A stretch of DNA of 16,570 bases from UBA2329 sp964577215. GTDB taxonomy: Bacteria; Bacteroidota; Bacteroidia; Chitinophagales; Saprospiraceae. A program made the translations under genes and the position numbers. Within the stretch, counting starts at the first letter, position 1. Each line of letters begins with the position of its first letter. Where the stretch lies: NCBI GenBank assembly GCA_964577215.1, contig CAZNYK010000094.1, forward strand, positions 1 through 16,570, read 5' to 3'. The notes below the pieces were generated by a model, which was not told where the DNA came from, made no database searches, and saw only the letters and a list, made by a program, of their open reading frames with translations. Of the stretch, positions 1 to 6,986 are shown one piece after another.

Positions 1-23
1 ACAGGCAGGGGAGGCATTTTGGG

Positions 24-91
24 GATTGATGATTGATGATTGATGATTGATGATTTTTGATTTTTGATTTTTGATTTTTGATTTTTGATTT
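24..91. repeat. Heptanucleotide tandem array (GATTGAT x4, GATTTTT x5)
   Basis: Four perfect GATTGAT units (24-51) are followed by five perfect GATTTTT units (52-86) and a partial GATTT. Both blocks keep a 7-bp period and join without losing phase, so GATTTTT probably arose from GATTGAT, or the reverse, inside one array. The array ends 14 bp before an ATG at 106 and 41 bp before the preferred aminotransferase start at 133, so it occupies the place where a promoter or leader would be. The GATTTTT block presents TTTG every 7 bp, resembling the Bacteroidota -33 element. Any regulatory role is inference. Confidence 0.93.
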
Positions 92-132
92 GCAAAACTG
101 TACAGATGATACGCCAGGAAAATCCGCTTACC

Positions 133-1449
133 ATGCTTCCGCCCGTCGTGCAGCCTGCGCGCCGGCTCGCGGGAATCAACGAGTATTATTTCTCGGCCAA
201 GCTGCGTGAAATAGCCCGGATGCGGGCCGCAGGCATGGACGTGATCAATCTCGGGATCGGCAGCCCCGACCTGCCGCCCGCTGCCGAAACAGTGGAAGCT
301 TTGGTGCAGCATAGCCGCGAGCGGCACACGCACAGCTACCAAAGTTATGCCGGCATCCCGGAACTGCGCAAGGCTTTTGCCAAGTGGTACCTGGATTGGT
401 TTGGCGTGGAGCTGAATCCCGACAACGAGGTGCTGCCGCTCATCGGCTCCAAAGAAGGCATCGTTCACATTGCCATGACCTACTTGAGCGAAGGAGATCA
501 GGCGCTTGTGCCCAATCCCGGCTATCCCACCTATCGCGCTGCTACCGTGCTGGCCGGCGCCGAAGCAATAGAGTACGAACTCCTGCCTGAAAAAGGCTGG
601 CTGCCCGACCTGGAGCGCTTGTCGCAAACGGATTTGAGCCGGGTGAAGATCATGTGGGTCAATTACCCCAATATGCCGACAGGAGCGGCTGCGGGCGCGG
701 AGTTCTTCACGGAATTAGTCGCTTTTGCCGGTAAACACCGTATCTTGATCGTAAACGACAACCCGTATGCATTCATTCTCAACGACAATCCCTCCAGCCT
801 GCTCGCCGTAGAAGGAGCAAAGGACGTCGCCCTGGAACTCAATTCCCTGAGCAAAAGCAACAACATGGCCGGCTGGCGCGTGGGCGTGCTTGCCGGGCGA
901 TTCGACTACCTCCAGGAGGTGTTGCGCTTCAAAAGCAATATGGACTCCGGCATGTTCAAGCCGCTTCAACTCGCCGCTGCCACTGCTTTGGCAAGCTCCC
1001 CGGAGTGGTATGCCCAACTCAATGCCGTTTACCGGGAACGCAGAGCGTATGTGTTCCAATTGCTGGAATTGTTGGGGTGCCGTTGGGCGCCCGATCAAAA
1101 CGGCATGTTTGTGTGGGCAGAAGTGCCCGGTGGATACGCCGACGGGTATGAACTTTCTGATAAAGTACTGCACGAGGCGCTGGTGTTCATCACGCCGGGC
1201 GGCATTTTCGGCAGCCGGGGCAACCGGTACATCCGCGTGTCGCTTTGCAGCGACGGGGCGGTGTTGGAAGAAGCGCTGCGAAGGGTAAGTGTGGCGAAAC
1301 TCCGTTCCGCAGGTGGAGTGGAACTCCATTCCGCTATTGTAACTCAGGAGGCGGAACGGAGTTCCGCCGTACAAGGCACGCAGGCGGAACGGAGTTCCGC
1401 AGAACAGTTCACTGCGGAACGGAGTTCCGCAATACATGCCAGGCCATGA
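133..1449 (+). CDS. PLP-dependent class I/II aminotransferase with a repeat-encoded C-terminal tail
   Basis: This is a fold-type I aminotransferase that probably transfers amino groups to aromatic keto acids (phenylpyruvate, 4-hydroxyphenylpyruvate) or oxaloacetate in the cytoplasm. The sequence shows the family hallmarks: INLGIGSPDLPP near the N-terminus, the NYPNMPTGA loop, VNDNPY around the cofactor aspartate, and SLSKSNNMAGWR with the Schiff-base lysine at about residue 241. The start at 133 gives MLPPVVQPARRL, close to how homologues begin; ATG 106 would add nine residues, and a TTG at 85 lies inside the heptamer repeat and is unlikely. The normal fold ends near RRVSVAKL. The last 45 or so residues are encoded by a cluster of palindromic repeats and have no expected counterpart. 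The stop overlaps the tyrA start (ATGA), and the operon context with tyrA and DAHP synthase supports an aromatic role. The exact substrate cannot be read from the sequence. Confidence 0.93.
   Translation: MLPPVVQPARRLAGINEYYFSAKLREIARMRAAGMDVINLGIGSPDLPPAAETVEALVQHSRERHTHSYQSYAGIPELRKAFAKWYLDWFGVELNPDNEVLPLIGSKEGIVHIAMTYLSEGDQALVPNPGYPTYRAATVLAGAEAIEYELLPEKGWLPDLERLSQTDLSRVKIMWVNYPNMPTGAAAGAEFFTELVAFAGKHRILIVNDNPYAFILNDNPSSLLAVEGAKDVALELNSLSKSNNMAGWRVGVLAGRFDYLQEVLRFKSNMDSGMFKPLQLAAATALASSPEWYAQLNAVYRERRAYVFQLLELLGCRWAPDQNGMFVWAEVPGGYADGYELSDKVLHEALVFITPGGIFGSRGNRYIRVSLCSDGAVLEEALRRVSVAKLRSAGGVELHSAIVTQEAERSSAVQGTQAERSSAEQFTAERSSAIHARP
1294..1430. repeat. Cluster of five 17-bp palindromes inside the aminotransferase gene
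   Basis: The unit is GCGGAACGGAGTTCCGC, with 7-bp perfect arms around a 3-base centre. Copies lie at 1294-1310 and 1318-1334 (reverse orientation, slightly degenerate) and at 1351-1367, 1384-1400 and 1414-1430 (forward orientation, identical). Start-to-start distances are 24, 33, 33 and 30 bp, all multiples of three, so every copy is read in the same frame, as AKLRSA, VELHSA and AERSSA three times. The unit has no stop codon in any of six frames. The two orientations could also pair into a larger hairpin just before the tyrA start codon. It resembles in principle the protein-tolerated palindromic elements known from Rickettsia, but the sequence is different. Confidence 0.92.
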
Positions 1450-2285
1450 CCCTGACCATCATCGGCACCGGACTCATCGGCGGCTCCTTGGCCATTACGC
1501 TCAAGGAAAATGGATTTGCCCACCGGATCATAGGGGTGGACAAAAGCAGCGACAACACAGACAAGGCCCTCCGCCGGAGGCTCATTGATGAGGCCCTGCC
1601 CATGGATGAAGCCGTGGCGCAAAGCCAAATGGTAATAGCCGCTACCCCTGTGGATACCCTGCTCGAAATCGTGCCACGGGTGCTGGATATGGCAGACCGG
1701 CAGGTAGTAATAGATTTGGGTTCCACCAAACAGGCCATTGCAGATAAGGTGGACAGCCATCCCCGGAGAGGTCGTTTTGTGGCGGCGCATCCCATGGCGG
1801 GCACCGAGCATTCGGGTCCCGAGGCAGCTGTGCCCAATCTTTTCGACGGCAAATGCGCTGTATTGTGCGATGTAGAAAAAAGCGACGCCGATGCCCTTGA
1901 CCAGGCCGAACGGCTTTTCAGGTCTATACCCATGCGCCTCGTTTATCTCAATGCCGCTGCCCACGACGTGCACACAGCCTATGTGTCGCACATCTCTCAC
2001 ATAAGCTCTTTCGCCCTGGCGCTTACCGTGCTGGCCAAGGAAAAAGACGAAGAACGCATTTTTGAACTGGCGAGCGGTGGCTTCAGTTCCACCGTTCGTT
2101 TGGCCAAAAGCTCACCCGATATGTGGGCCCCGATTTTTCGGCAAAACCGCGATAACGTCCTCGATGTATTGGACGAGCACATCAACCAACTCTCGCATTT
2201 TCGCAGCCTTCTCATCAAAAAGGACTTTGATACGTTTTACCAATTGATGGAGGAAGCGAATGCCATTCGCAAAATCATCTCCTAA
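1446..2285 (+). CDS. tyrA: Prephenate dehydrogenase
   Basis: The enzyme oxidatively decarboxylates prephenate to 4-hydroxyphenylpyruvate using NAD(P)+, the committed step to tyrosine, in the cytoplasm. The 279-residue product opens with a Rossmann dinucleotide motif, IIGTGLIGGSLA, directly at the N-terminus. HPMAGTEHSG at residues 115-124 carries the conserved catalytic histidine of the TyrA family. The C-terminal half is the usual all-helical dimerisation domain, and no ACT or chorismate mutase domain is attached. The ATG at 1446 overlaps the aminotransferase stop as ATGA, implying translational coupling. The same frame is open further upstream only because the palindromic repeats lack stops. 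There is no Shine-Dalgarno, as usual in Bacteroidota. The length is normal for a stand-alone TyrA. Confidence 0.95.
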   Translation: MTLTIIGTGLIGGSLAITLKENGFAHRIIGVDKSSDNTDKALRRRLIDEALPMDEAVAQSQMVIAATPVDTLLEIVPRVLDMADRQVVIDLGSTKQAIADKVDSHPRRGRFVAAHPMAGTEHSGPEAAVPNLFDGKCAVLCDVEKSDADALDQAERLFRSIPMRLVYLNAAAHDVHTAYVSHISHISSFALALTVLAKEKDEERIFELASGGFSSTVRLAKSSPDMWAPIFRQNRDNVLDVLDEHINQLSHFRSLLIKKDFDTFYQLMEEANAIRKIIS

Positions 2286-2298
2286 ACTTTGTACCGCC

Positions 2299-3384
2299 AT
2301 GACCATGAGTTTTCAACCCATTTTCGGCAATGAATACAAGCGCCCTTTCCTCATCGCCGGGCCTTGCAGCGCCGAAACTGAAGAGCAAGTTCTTGAAACC
2401 GCCCGCCAATTGGCGCCGCAAGGCATTGACCTCTTTCGCGCCGGCATTTGGAAACCGCGCACCCGCCCCGGCGAATTCGAGGGTATCGGCACTGCCGGAT
2501 TGGCCTGGCTGCGCCGCGTAAAAGAGGAAACCGGCCTGCGCACCACCACCGAAGTGGCCAACACGCAACACGTGTTTGAAGCCCTCAAATACGGCGTGGA
2601 CGTTCTCTGGATCGGCGCGCGCACCACGGTGAACCCCTTCAGCGTGCAGGAAGTGGCGGATGCGCTGGCCGGGGTGGACATTCCCGTGCTCATCAAAAAC
2701 CCGGTCAATCCCGATCTCAAACTCTGGATGGGCGCCATAGAACGCATATACAAGGCGGGCATACGCCGCATCGCCGTCATTCACAGGGGGTTTTCACATC
2801 ACGGCGAAACCCGCTACCGCAACGTGCCGCGCTGGCAGATCGCCATCGAGTTGAAACGGCAGTTCCCGGAACTGCCCATCATTTGCGACAACAGCCACAT
2901 CTGCGGCCGCAGGGATATCCTGCGCGAAGTGGCCCAGCAAGCCCTCGACCTCAACTACGACGGCCTCATGACCGAGGTTCATCCCACACCCGACCAGGCC
3001 TGGAGCGATGCCGCCCAGCAGATCACGCCCGAACAATACGGCCGGCTCATCGCCGCCTTGCACTTCCGCCGCTCCGGCGAAGGAGATGCGGCATTCCTGG
3101 AGAATATCGATCACCTGCGCCATCAAATTGACGACATAGACGAGGAAATCTTCCAGCTTTTTGCCCAGCGAATGACGTTGGCACAGGGTATCGGCGAGTA
3201 CAAAAAGCGCAACAACATTGCCATTGTACAGCCGTCCCGTTGGAACGAAATTGTTGAAAAGGCGACGGCCAAAGCCCGTATGAACGGGCTGAGCGACAAC
3301 TTCGTGGAAACCGTGCTCCGCGCCATTCACGAAGAATCTATCCAGCATCAGGCCAAGGTGTTGAGCGGCGAAAAGGTGGCATAG
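2299..3384 (+). CDS. Bifunctional DAHP synthase (type I-beta)/chorismate mutase
   Basis: The N-terminal domain (about residues 1-260) condenses phosphoenolpyruvate and erythrose-4-phosphate to DAHP; the C-terminal AroQ-type domain (about 270-355) converts chorismate to prephenate. Visible motifs are LIAGPCSAE with the metal-binding cysteine, WKPRTRPGEF, IKNPVNPDLK, CDNSHICGRRD with the metal-binding histidine, and MTEVHPTPDQA with the acidic ligands. The mutase part has the AroQ pattern: a long helix beginning LRHQIDDIDEEIFQL, then IGEYKKRNN with the active-site lysine. This domain order is known from Porphyromonas and Prevotella, where the mutase domain also senses prephenate and feedback-inhibits the synthase. 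I chose ATG 2299, 13 bp after the tyrA stop; ATG 2305 is also possible, while ATG 2260 would overlap tyrA. The family usually reads DPSH where this has DNSH. Confidence 0.94.
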   Translation: MTMSFQPIFGNEYKRPFLIAGPCSAETEEQVLETARQLAPQGIDLFRAGIWKPRTRPGEFEGIGTAGLAWLRRVKEETGLRTTTEVANTQHVFEALKYGVDVLWIGARTTVNPFSVQEVADALAGVDIPVLIKNPVNPDLKLWMGAIERIYKAGIRRIAVIHRGFSHHGETRYRNVPRWQIAIELKRQFPELPIICDNSHICGRRDILREVAQQALDLNYDGLMTEVHPTPDQAWSDAAQQITPEQYGRLIAALHFRRSGEGDAAFLENIDHLRHQIDDIDEEIFQLFAQRMTLAQGIGEYKKRNNIAIVQPSRWNEIVEKATAKARMNGLSDNFVETVLRAIHEESIQHQAKVLSGEKVA

Positions 3385-3441
3385 CATCGGCTCTCTGACA
3401 ATTTGACACAGCAAAATTGCCGCAACCTGCCGGAATGTAGT

Positions 3442-3458
3442 TTGGCACGGGAGTTGAC
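3442..3458 (+). promoter_or_regulatory. Candidate sigma-54-type promoter of groEL
   Basis: TTGGCACG, four bases, then TTGAC matches the -24/-12 consensus TGGCACG-N4-TTGC at every conserved position except the final C of the -12 element, which is A. It would start transcription near 3468-3470 and leave a leader of about 30 nt before the groEL ATG at 3501. A short inverted repeat, CAATTT at 3399-3404 with AAATTG at 3414-3419, lies upstream. No CIRCE operator is seen. A partly matching Bacteroidota -7 box (TAGTTTGG, 3438-3445) overlaps it, so the housekeeping sigma factor is an alternative. Confidence 0.35.
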
Positions 3459-3500
3459 GCATGTGGGCGATTCGTTTAACCAACCACCCACATCACCATT

Positions 3501-5129
3501 ATGGCAAAGCAAATTCACTTTGATACCGACGCCCGGGAAAAACTCAAGTCGGGCATTGACAAATTGTCAAATGCCGTCAAGATCACCCTGGGGCCGAAAG
3601 GACGAAATGTCGTGCTGCAAAAAAGTTTCGGCTCTCCCCATGTCACCAAAGACGGCGTTACCGTGGCCAAGGACATCAACCTCGAAGACCCGGTGGAAAA
3701 CCTCGGCGCTCAGATCATGCGCGAAGTAGCTTCCAAAACTTCCGACCTCGCCGGCGACGGCACCACCACGGCTACGGTGCTGGCCCAGTACATGATCGAA
3801 CATGGACTCAAGAACGTATCAGCCGGCGCTAATCCAATGGACCTCAAGCGCGGTATGGACAAAGCCGTTAAAGCGCTGGTAGAACACCTCAAAAAGCAAT
3901 CTGAAGACATCAGCCACGATTATGAGCGCATCGGCCAGGTGGCCACTATCTCGGCTAATAACGACCGCAGCATAGGCGACATGATCGCCGACGCCATGAA
4001 GCGCGTGACCAAAGACGGCGTCATCACGGTGGAAGAAGCCAAGGGAATGGACACCTACGTAGAGGAAGTGAGCGGTATGCAATTCGACAGGGGCTACCTC
4101 TCGCCTTATTTTATTACCAATCCCGACCGGCTTACCACGGAATACGACGATCCCCTCATCCTGCTCACTGACGGCAAGATTTCCAATATGCGGGAGTTCC
4201 TGCCCGTGCTGGAAAAGGCCGCTACTTCCGGCCGCCCCCTGCTCCTCGTATCTGAAGATGTGGACAGCCAACCGCTCGGCGTCCTGGTTGTCAACCGCCT
4301 GCGCGGTACGCTGCGCGTGGCAGCCGTTAAAGCGCCCGGCTTCGGCGATCGCCGAAAGGCTATGCTCGAAGATATCGCCGCCCTAACCGGCGCTACTGTC
4401 ATCAGCGAAGAAAAAGGCTATAAGCTCGAGAACGCCGGCCTGGAGCACATGGGCAGCGCTGAGAAGGTCATCGTGGACAAAGACAACACCACCATCGTCA
4501 ACGGCAAGGGCGATCCCGAAATGGTCAAGACCCGGATCAAACAGATCAAGCAGCAGATCGAAGCTACAACTTCTTCCTACGACAAGGAGAAGCTGCAGGA
4601 GCGGCTCGCCAAACTCTCCGGCGGTGTGGCAGTACTGTACGTGGGAGCAGCTACCGAAACGGAGATGAAAGAGAAAAAAGACCGCGTCAACGACGCGCTG
4701 CATGCTACCCGCGCTGCCATCGAAGAAGGCATCGTACCCGGCGGCGGTGTGGCCTTGGTGCGCGCCGCCCAGGCACTGGAAGGGCTGAAGGGGGCCAACG
4801 AAGACGAAACCATCGGCATCGACATCATCCGCAAAGCTATTGATTATCCGCTGCGCACCATCGTGGGCAATGCAGGCCTGGAAGGCTCGGTGGTCGTGCA
4901 GAAAGTGCGTGAGGGCAAAGGCGCATTCGGTTTTAATGCGCTCACCGATGTGTATGAAGACCTCAAGGCTGCCGGTGTGATCGATCCTACCAAGGTCACC
5001 CGCATCGCCCTTGAAAATGCGTCTTCCATTGCGGGAATGGTGCTCACCACCGAAGTTGTCATCAATGAAAAACCCAAGAAAGAAGCGCCTATGGGCGGTG
5101 GAGGCATGGGTATGGAGGATTATGATTAA
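3501..5129 (+). CDS. groEL: Chaperonin GroEL (Hsp60)
   Basis: GroEL forms a double heptameric ring that encloses non-native proteins and folds them with ATP and the GroES lid in the cytoplasm. The 542-residue product is full length: it begins MAKQIHFDTDAREKL, has the nucleotide-binding GDGTTTATVLA at about 85-95, VEEVSGMQFDRGYLSPYF at the equatorial/intermediate boundary, and EEGIVPGGGVAL in the second equatorial segment. Two features are less usual. No groES precedes it; the upstream neighbour is an amino acid biosynthesis gene 116 bp away. The C-terminus is short and acidic, ending GGGGMGMEDYD, rather than the common GGM-rich tail. It could be a second, specialised chaperonin or the only groEL separated from groES; this window cannot tell. 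Transcription is probably separate, with a heptamer array beginning at the base after the stop codon. Confidence 0.98.
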   Translation: MAKQIHFDTDAREKLKSGIDKLSNAVKITLGPKGRNVVLQKSFGSPHVTKDGVTVAKDINLEDPVENLGAQIMREVASKTSDLAGDGTTTATVLAQYMIEHGLKNVSAGANPMDLKRGMDKAVKALVEHLKKQSEDISHDYERIGQVATISANNDRSIGDMIADAMKRVTKDGVITVEEAKGMDTYVEEVSGMQFDRGYLSPYFITNPDRLTTEYDDPLILLTDGKISNMREFLPVLEKAATSGRPLLLVSEDVDSQPLGVLVVNRLRGTLRVAAVKAPGFGDRRKAMLEDIAALTGATVISEEKGYKLENAGLEHMGSAEKVIVDKDNTTIVNGKGDPEMVKTRIKQIKQQIEATTSSYDKEKLQERLAKLSGGVAVLYVGAATETEMKEKKDRVNDALHATRAAIEEGIVPGGGVALVRAAQALEGLKGANEDETIGIDIIRKAIDYPLRTIVGNAGLEGSVVVQKVREGKGAFGFNALTDVYEDLKAAGVIDPTKVTRIALENASSIAGMVLTTEVVINEKPKKEAPMGGGGMGMEDYD

Positions 5130-5246
5130 GCTGTGAGTTGTGAGCTATGAGCTTCGAGCTATGAGCCACGAGCTTTGAGATCCAAGCCACGAGCTATGGC
5201 CCTGGTACGGAAAGGCCCTCGAAGCTCGCGGCTCGAAGCTCGCGGC
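5130..5246. repeat. Degenerate heptamer array with an inverted second half, downstream of groEL
   Basis: Directly after the groEL stop, ten 7-bp units related to GCTATGA run from 5130 to 5199 (for example GCTTCGA, GCCACGA, GCTTTGA). After a 19-bp spacer, four units of the reverse complement follow: TCGAAGC and TCGCGGC, alternating twice, at 5219-5246. GAGCTTCGAGC at 5149-5159 is the exact complement of GCTCGAAGCTC at 5231-5241, so the transcript can fold into a long imperfect hairpin. It may end or stabilise groEL mRNA, although no T-tract follows. The rest of the 218-bp gap to rpsU holds the rpsU promoter. Confidence 0.88.
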
Positions 5247-5289
5247 TACCCCACACCACCAGGTTTTGACAAAAAATCTTAAACACATA

Positions 5290-5319
5290 TTGAAAATTCA
5301 AAAGAGGGTGTTACCTTTG
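5290..5319 (+). promoter_or_regulatory. Bacteroidota-type promoter of rpsU
   Basis: TACCTTTG at 5312-5319 matches the -7 consensus TAnnTTTG perfectly, and TTG at 5290-5292 lies 19 bp upstream, a normal distance for the -33 element. Transcription would begin near 5325, giving a leader of about 22 nt that contains the Shine-Dalgarno. Confidence 0.7.
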
Positions 5320-5336
5320 CAGTCCAAAACAAAAAA

Positions 5337-5341
5337 AGGAG
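5337..5341 (+). promoter_or_regulatory. Strong Shine-Dalgarno of rpsU
   Basis: AGGAG, preceded by an A-run, sits 6 nt before the rpsU ATG. It is the only clear Shine-Dalgarno in the window. In Bacteroidota the 16S anti-Shine-Dalgarno is normally sequestered on the ribosome with the help of bS21, so a strong site in front of the bS21 gene itself fits the known model of autoregulation by bS21-free ribosomes. Confidence 0.8.
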
Positions 5342-5347
5342 TTTTTT

Positions 5348-5548
5348 ATGCTTATTGTAGAAGTGAAAAGCGGCGACAACATTGATCAGGCGCTCAAAAA
5401 ACTGAAGAGGAAATTCCAGAATGCAGGCGTATTGCGCGAGCTGCGCCGCCGCAGAGAGTTTGTCAAGCCTTCGGTGAAGCGCAGAAACGAGATCATCAAA
5501 GCTGTTTATCTCCAGCAGAAAAGGCGGGATGAAGGCGAGATCGGGTAA
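5348..5548 (+). CDS. rpsU: 30S ribosomal protein bS21
   Basis: bS21 is a small basic protein of the 30S platform near the 3' end of 16S rRNA and takes part in initiation. The 66-residue product starts MLIVEVKSGDNIDQALKKLK and continues with the arginine-rich stretch LRELRRRREFVKPSVKRR, both typical of the family. Tyr54 (in KAVYLQQKR) lies in the C-terminal region that, in Bacteroidota, contributes to holding the anti-Shine-Dalgarno; I recall this residue as important but cannot verify it here. It has its own promoter, a strong Shine-Dalgarno and a terminator, so it appears to be a single-gene unit suited to fast autoregulation. Confidence 0.97.
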   Translation: MLIVEVKSGDNIDQALKKLKRKFQNAGVLRELRRRREFVKPSVKRRNEIIKAVYLQQKRRDEGEIG

Positions 5549-5583
5549 CCGTTCGCGTCCGAAATAGTATATTGCAAGTCATT

Positions 5584-5631
5584 CACAAGCATGGCAACCT
5601 CACTGGAAGTTGCCGTGCTTGTGTCGTTTTA
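5584..5631 (+). terminator. Rho-independent terminator of rpsU
   Basis: A 15-bp stem pairs CACAAGCATGGCAAC (5584-5598) with GTTGCCGTGCTTGTG (5609-5623), with one G-U wobble and a 10-nt loop. It is followed by TCGTTTTA. It begins 35 bp after the rpsU stop and is the best terminator in the window. Confidence 0.85.
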
Positions 5632-5666
5632 TACCCGGCGAACCCAATTCTATAAACCTATCTGAC

Positions 5667-6986
5667 ATGATCTTCAATCCCGCCGTCGAAACCATGCCCC
5701 TGCCGCGCCTGCGCGCCCTGCAAAGCGAAAGATTTGTGGCTCTGGTACGCTATATGTATGAAAGGCAGCCCTTCTATCGCAGTCAATGGGATGCGCACGG
5801 CCTCGACATCTCCTCCGTGAAAGGCATAGAAGACATCGCGCGTTTCCCTTTTACCAAAAAGAACGATCTGCGCGATCAGTATCCCTTCGGGTTGATGGCG
5901 GCTCCCCAAAACGAATTGGTGCGCATACACGCCAGCAGCGGCACCACCGGCAAACCTACCGTGGTGGGTTATACCCGCTCCGATATTGACATGTTTGCCG
6001 AAGTGGTAGCCCGTTCTCTGTGTTGTGCTGGCGCCGAACCGGGCATGAAGTTGCACAATGCCTACGGTTATGGGTTGTTTACCGGCGGCCTGGGACTGCA
6101 TTACGGCGGCGAGCGCCTCGGTATGGCTGTCATTCCGGTTTCGGGCGGTATGACCGACCGGCAACTGATGCTCTTGCAGGATTTCGCACCGGAGGTCATA
6201 TCATGTACGCCCTCCTACGCCCTCACCTTAGCCGAAACCATCCGGGAAAGAGGTATCCCGCTCGACCGGTTCAATCTTCGCTATGCCGTACTCGGCGCCG
6301 AACCCTGGACGGATACCACCCGCCGGGAAGTGGAGGCGGGCCTCGGCGTATCTGCTACCAATATCTACGGCCTGAGCGAGATCGTAGGCCCGGGCGTATC
6401 ACAGGAGGATCACGAAGAAAAAGGCGGCAGCCATGTGTGGGAGGATCATTTCTTCCCCGAAATCGTGGATGCTCATACCGGGCAGCCGCTTCCCGAGGGC
6501 AAAGAGGGCGTATTGGTATTCACCACCCTCACGAAGCAGGGCATGCCCCTGATGCGCTATTGGACCAACGACATTTGCAGCCTCTACTACGACTCCGGCA
6601 GCAAGCGCACCCACATCAAGATGAGTCCCATCAAAGGCCGCTCCGACGATATGCTCATCATCCGGGGCGTCAATCTCTTTCCCACGCAGGTAGAAGCCGT
6701 ATTGGTGGATATGCCGGAGTTCACAGCCAACTACCAGCTCGTCATTTACCGCGAGGGCGCGCTGGATGCGGTGGAAGTCAGGGTAGAGCTCGCCGAGGAG
6801 ATTTACGCAGCCAAAGGCGCCCTGCTGCCGCCCAAGGATGAATTTTTAGACAACCTGCAGCGCCGCCTGGGCAAAAAGATCAAGGATAATATCGGCCTGT
6901 CCATGAAAGTGACCTTGGCCGACCGCGACGCCCTGCCCCGCAGCGAAGGCGGCAAGCTTAAGCGGATATTGGATACGCGGAGTTGA
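5667..6986 (+). CDS. paaK: Phenylacetate-CoA ligase family enzyme
   Basis: This adenylate-forming enzyme activates an aryl carboxylate, classically phenylacetate, to its CoA thioester using ATP in the cytoplasm. The 439-residue product shows the AMP-binding loop SSGTTGKPTVVGYT (about residues 90-103), the second core motif NIYGLSEIVGPG (about 232-243), and the PaaK C-terminal region with RGVNLFPTQVEAVL and the lysine-rich end GGKLKRILDTRS. I chose ATG 5667; extending upstream would use a TTG inside the rpsU terminator. No other paa genes are nearby, so phenylacetate is only the family substrate; another aryl or acyl acid is possible. It follows the rpsU terminator with a 36-bp gap, and I see no convincing promoter box. 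Confidence 0.9.
   Translation: MIFNPAVETMPLPRLRALQSERFVALVRYMYERQPFYRSQWDAHGLDISSVKGIEDIARFPFTKKNDLRDQYPFGLMAAPQNELVRIHASSGTTGKPTVVGYTRSDIDMFAEVVARSLCCAGAEPGMKLHNAYGYGLFTGGLGLHYGGERLGMAVIPVSGGMTDRQLMLLQDFAPEVISCTPSYALTLAETIRERGIPLDRFNLRYAVLGAEPWTDTTRREVEAGLGVSATNIYGLSEIVGPGVSQEDHEEKGGSHVWEDHFFPEIVDAHTGQPLPEGKEGVLVFTTLTKQGMPLMRYWTNDICSLYYDSGSKRTHIKMSPIKGRSDDMLIIRGVNLFPTQVEAVLVDMPEFTANYQLVIYREGALDAVEVRVELAEEIYAAKGALLPPKDEFLDNLQRRLGKKIKDNIGLSMKVTLADRDALPRSEGGKLKRILDTRS

Noticed and set aside
85..132. TTG start at 85 for the aminotransferase
   Set aside because: The TTG lies within the GATTTTT array and would encode a repeat-derived N-terminus; ATG 133 (or 106) is more natural.
1294..1430. Regularly spaced repeats as a CRISPR array
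   Set aside because: The repeats are 17 bp, the spacers only 7-16 bp, the orientation changes within the cluster, it lies inside a coding frame, and there are no cas genes.
715..1437. Minus-strand ORF of 240 codons with CGTPFR repeats
   Set aside because: It is antisense to the aminotransferase; the motif-rich part is just the stop-free palindrome read on the other strand.
2794..3483. Minus-strand ORF of 229 codons opposite the DAHP synthase-mutase
   Set aside because: Antisense shadow of a confident gene, with no recognisable domain.
3385..3500. A missing groES hidden between the DAHP synthase and groEL
   Set aside because: The interval is only 116 bp, too short for groES, and no frame shows GroES motifs.
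5610..5666. TTG start at 5610 for the CoA ligase
   Set aside because: It falls in the descending arm of the rpsU terminator; the family N-terminus fits ATG 5667.
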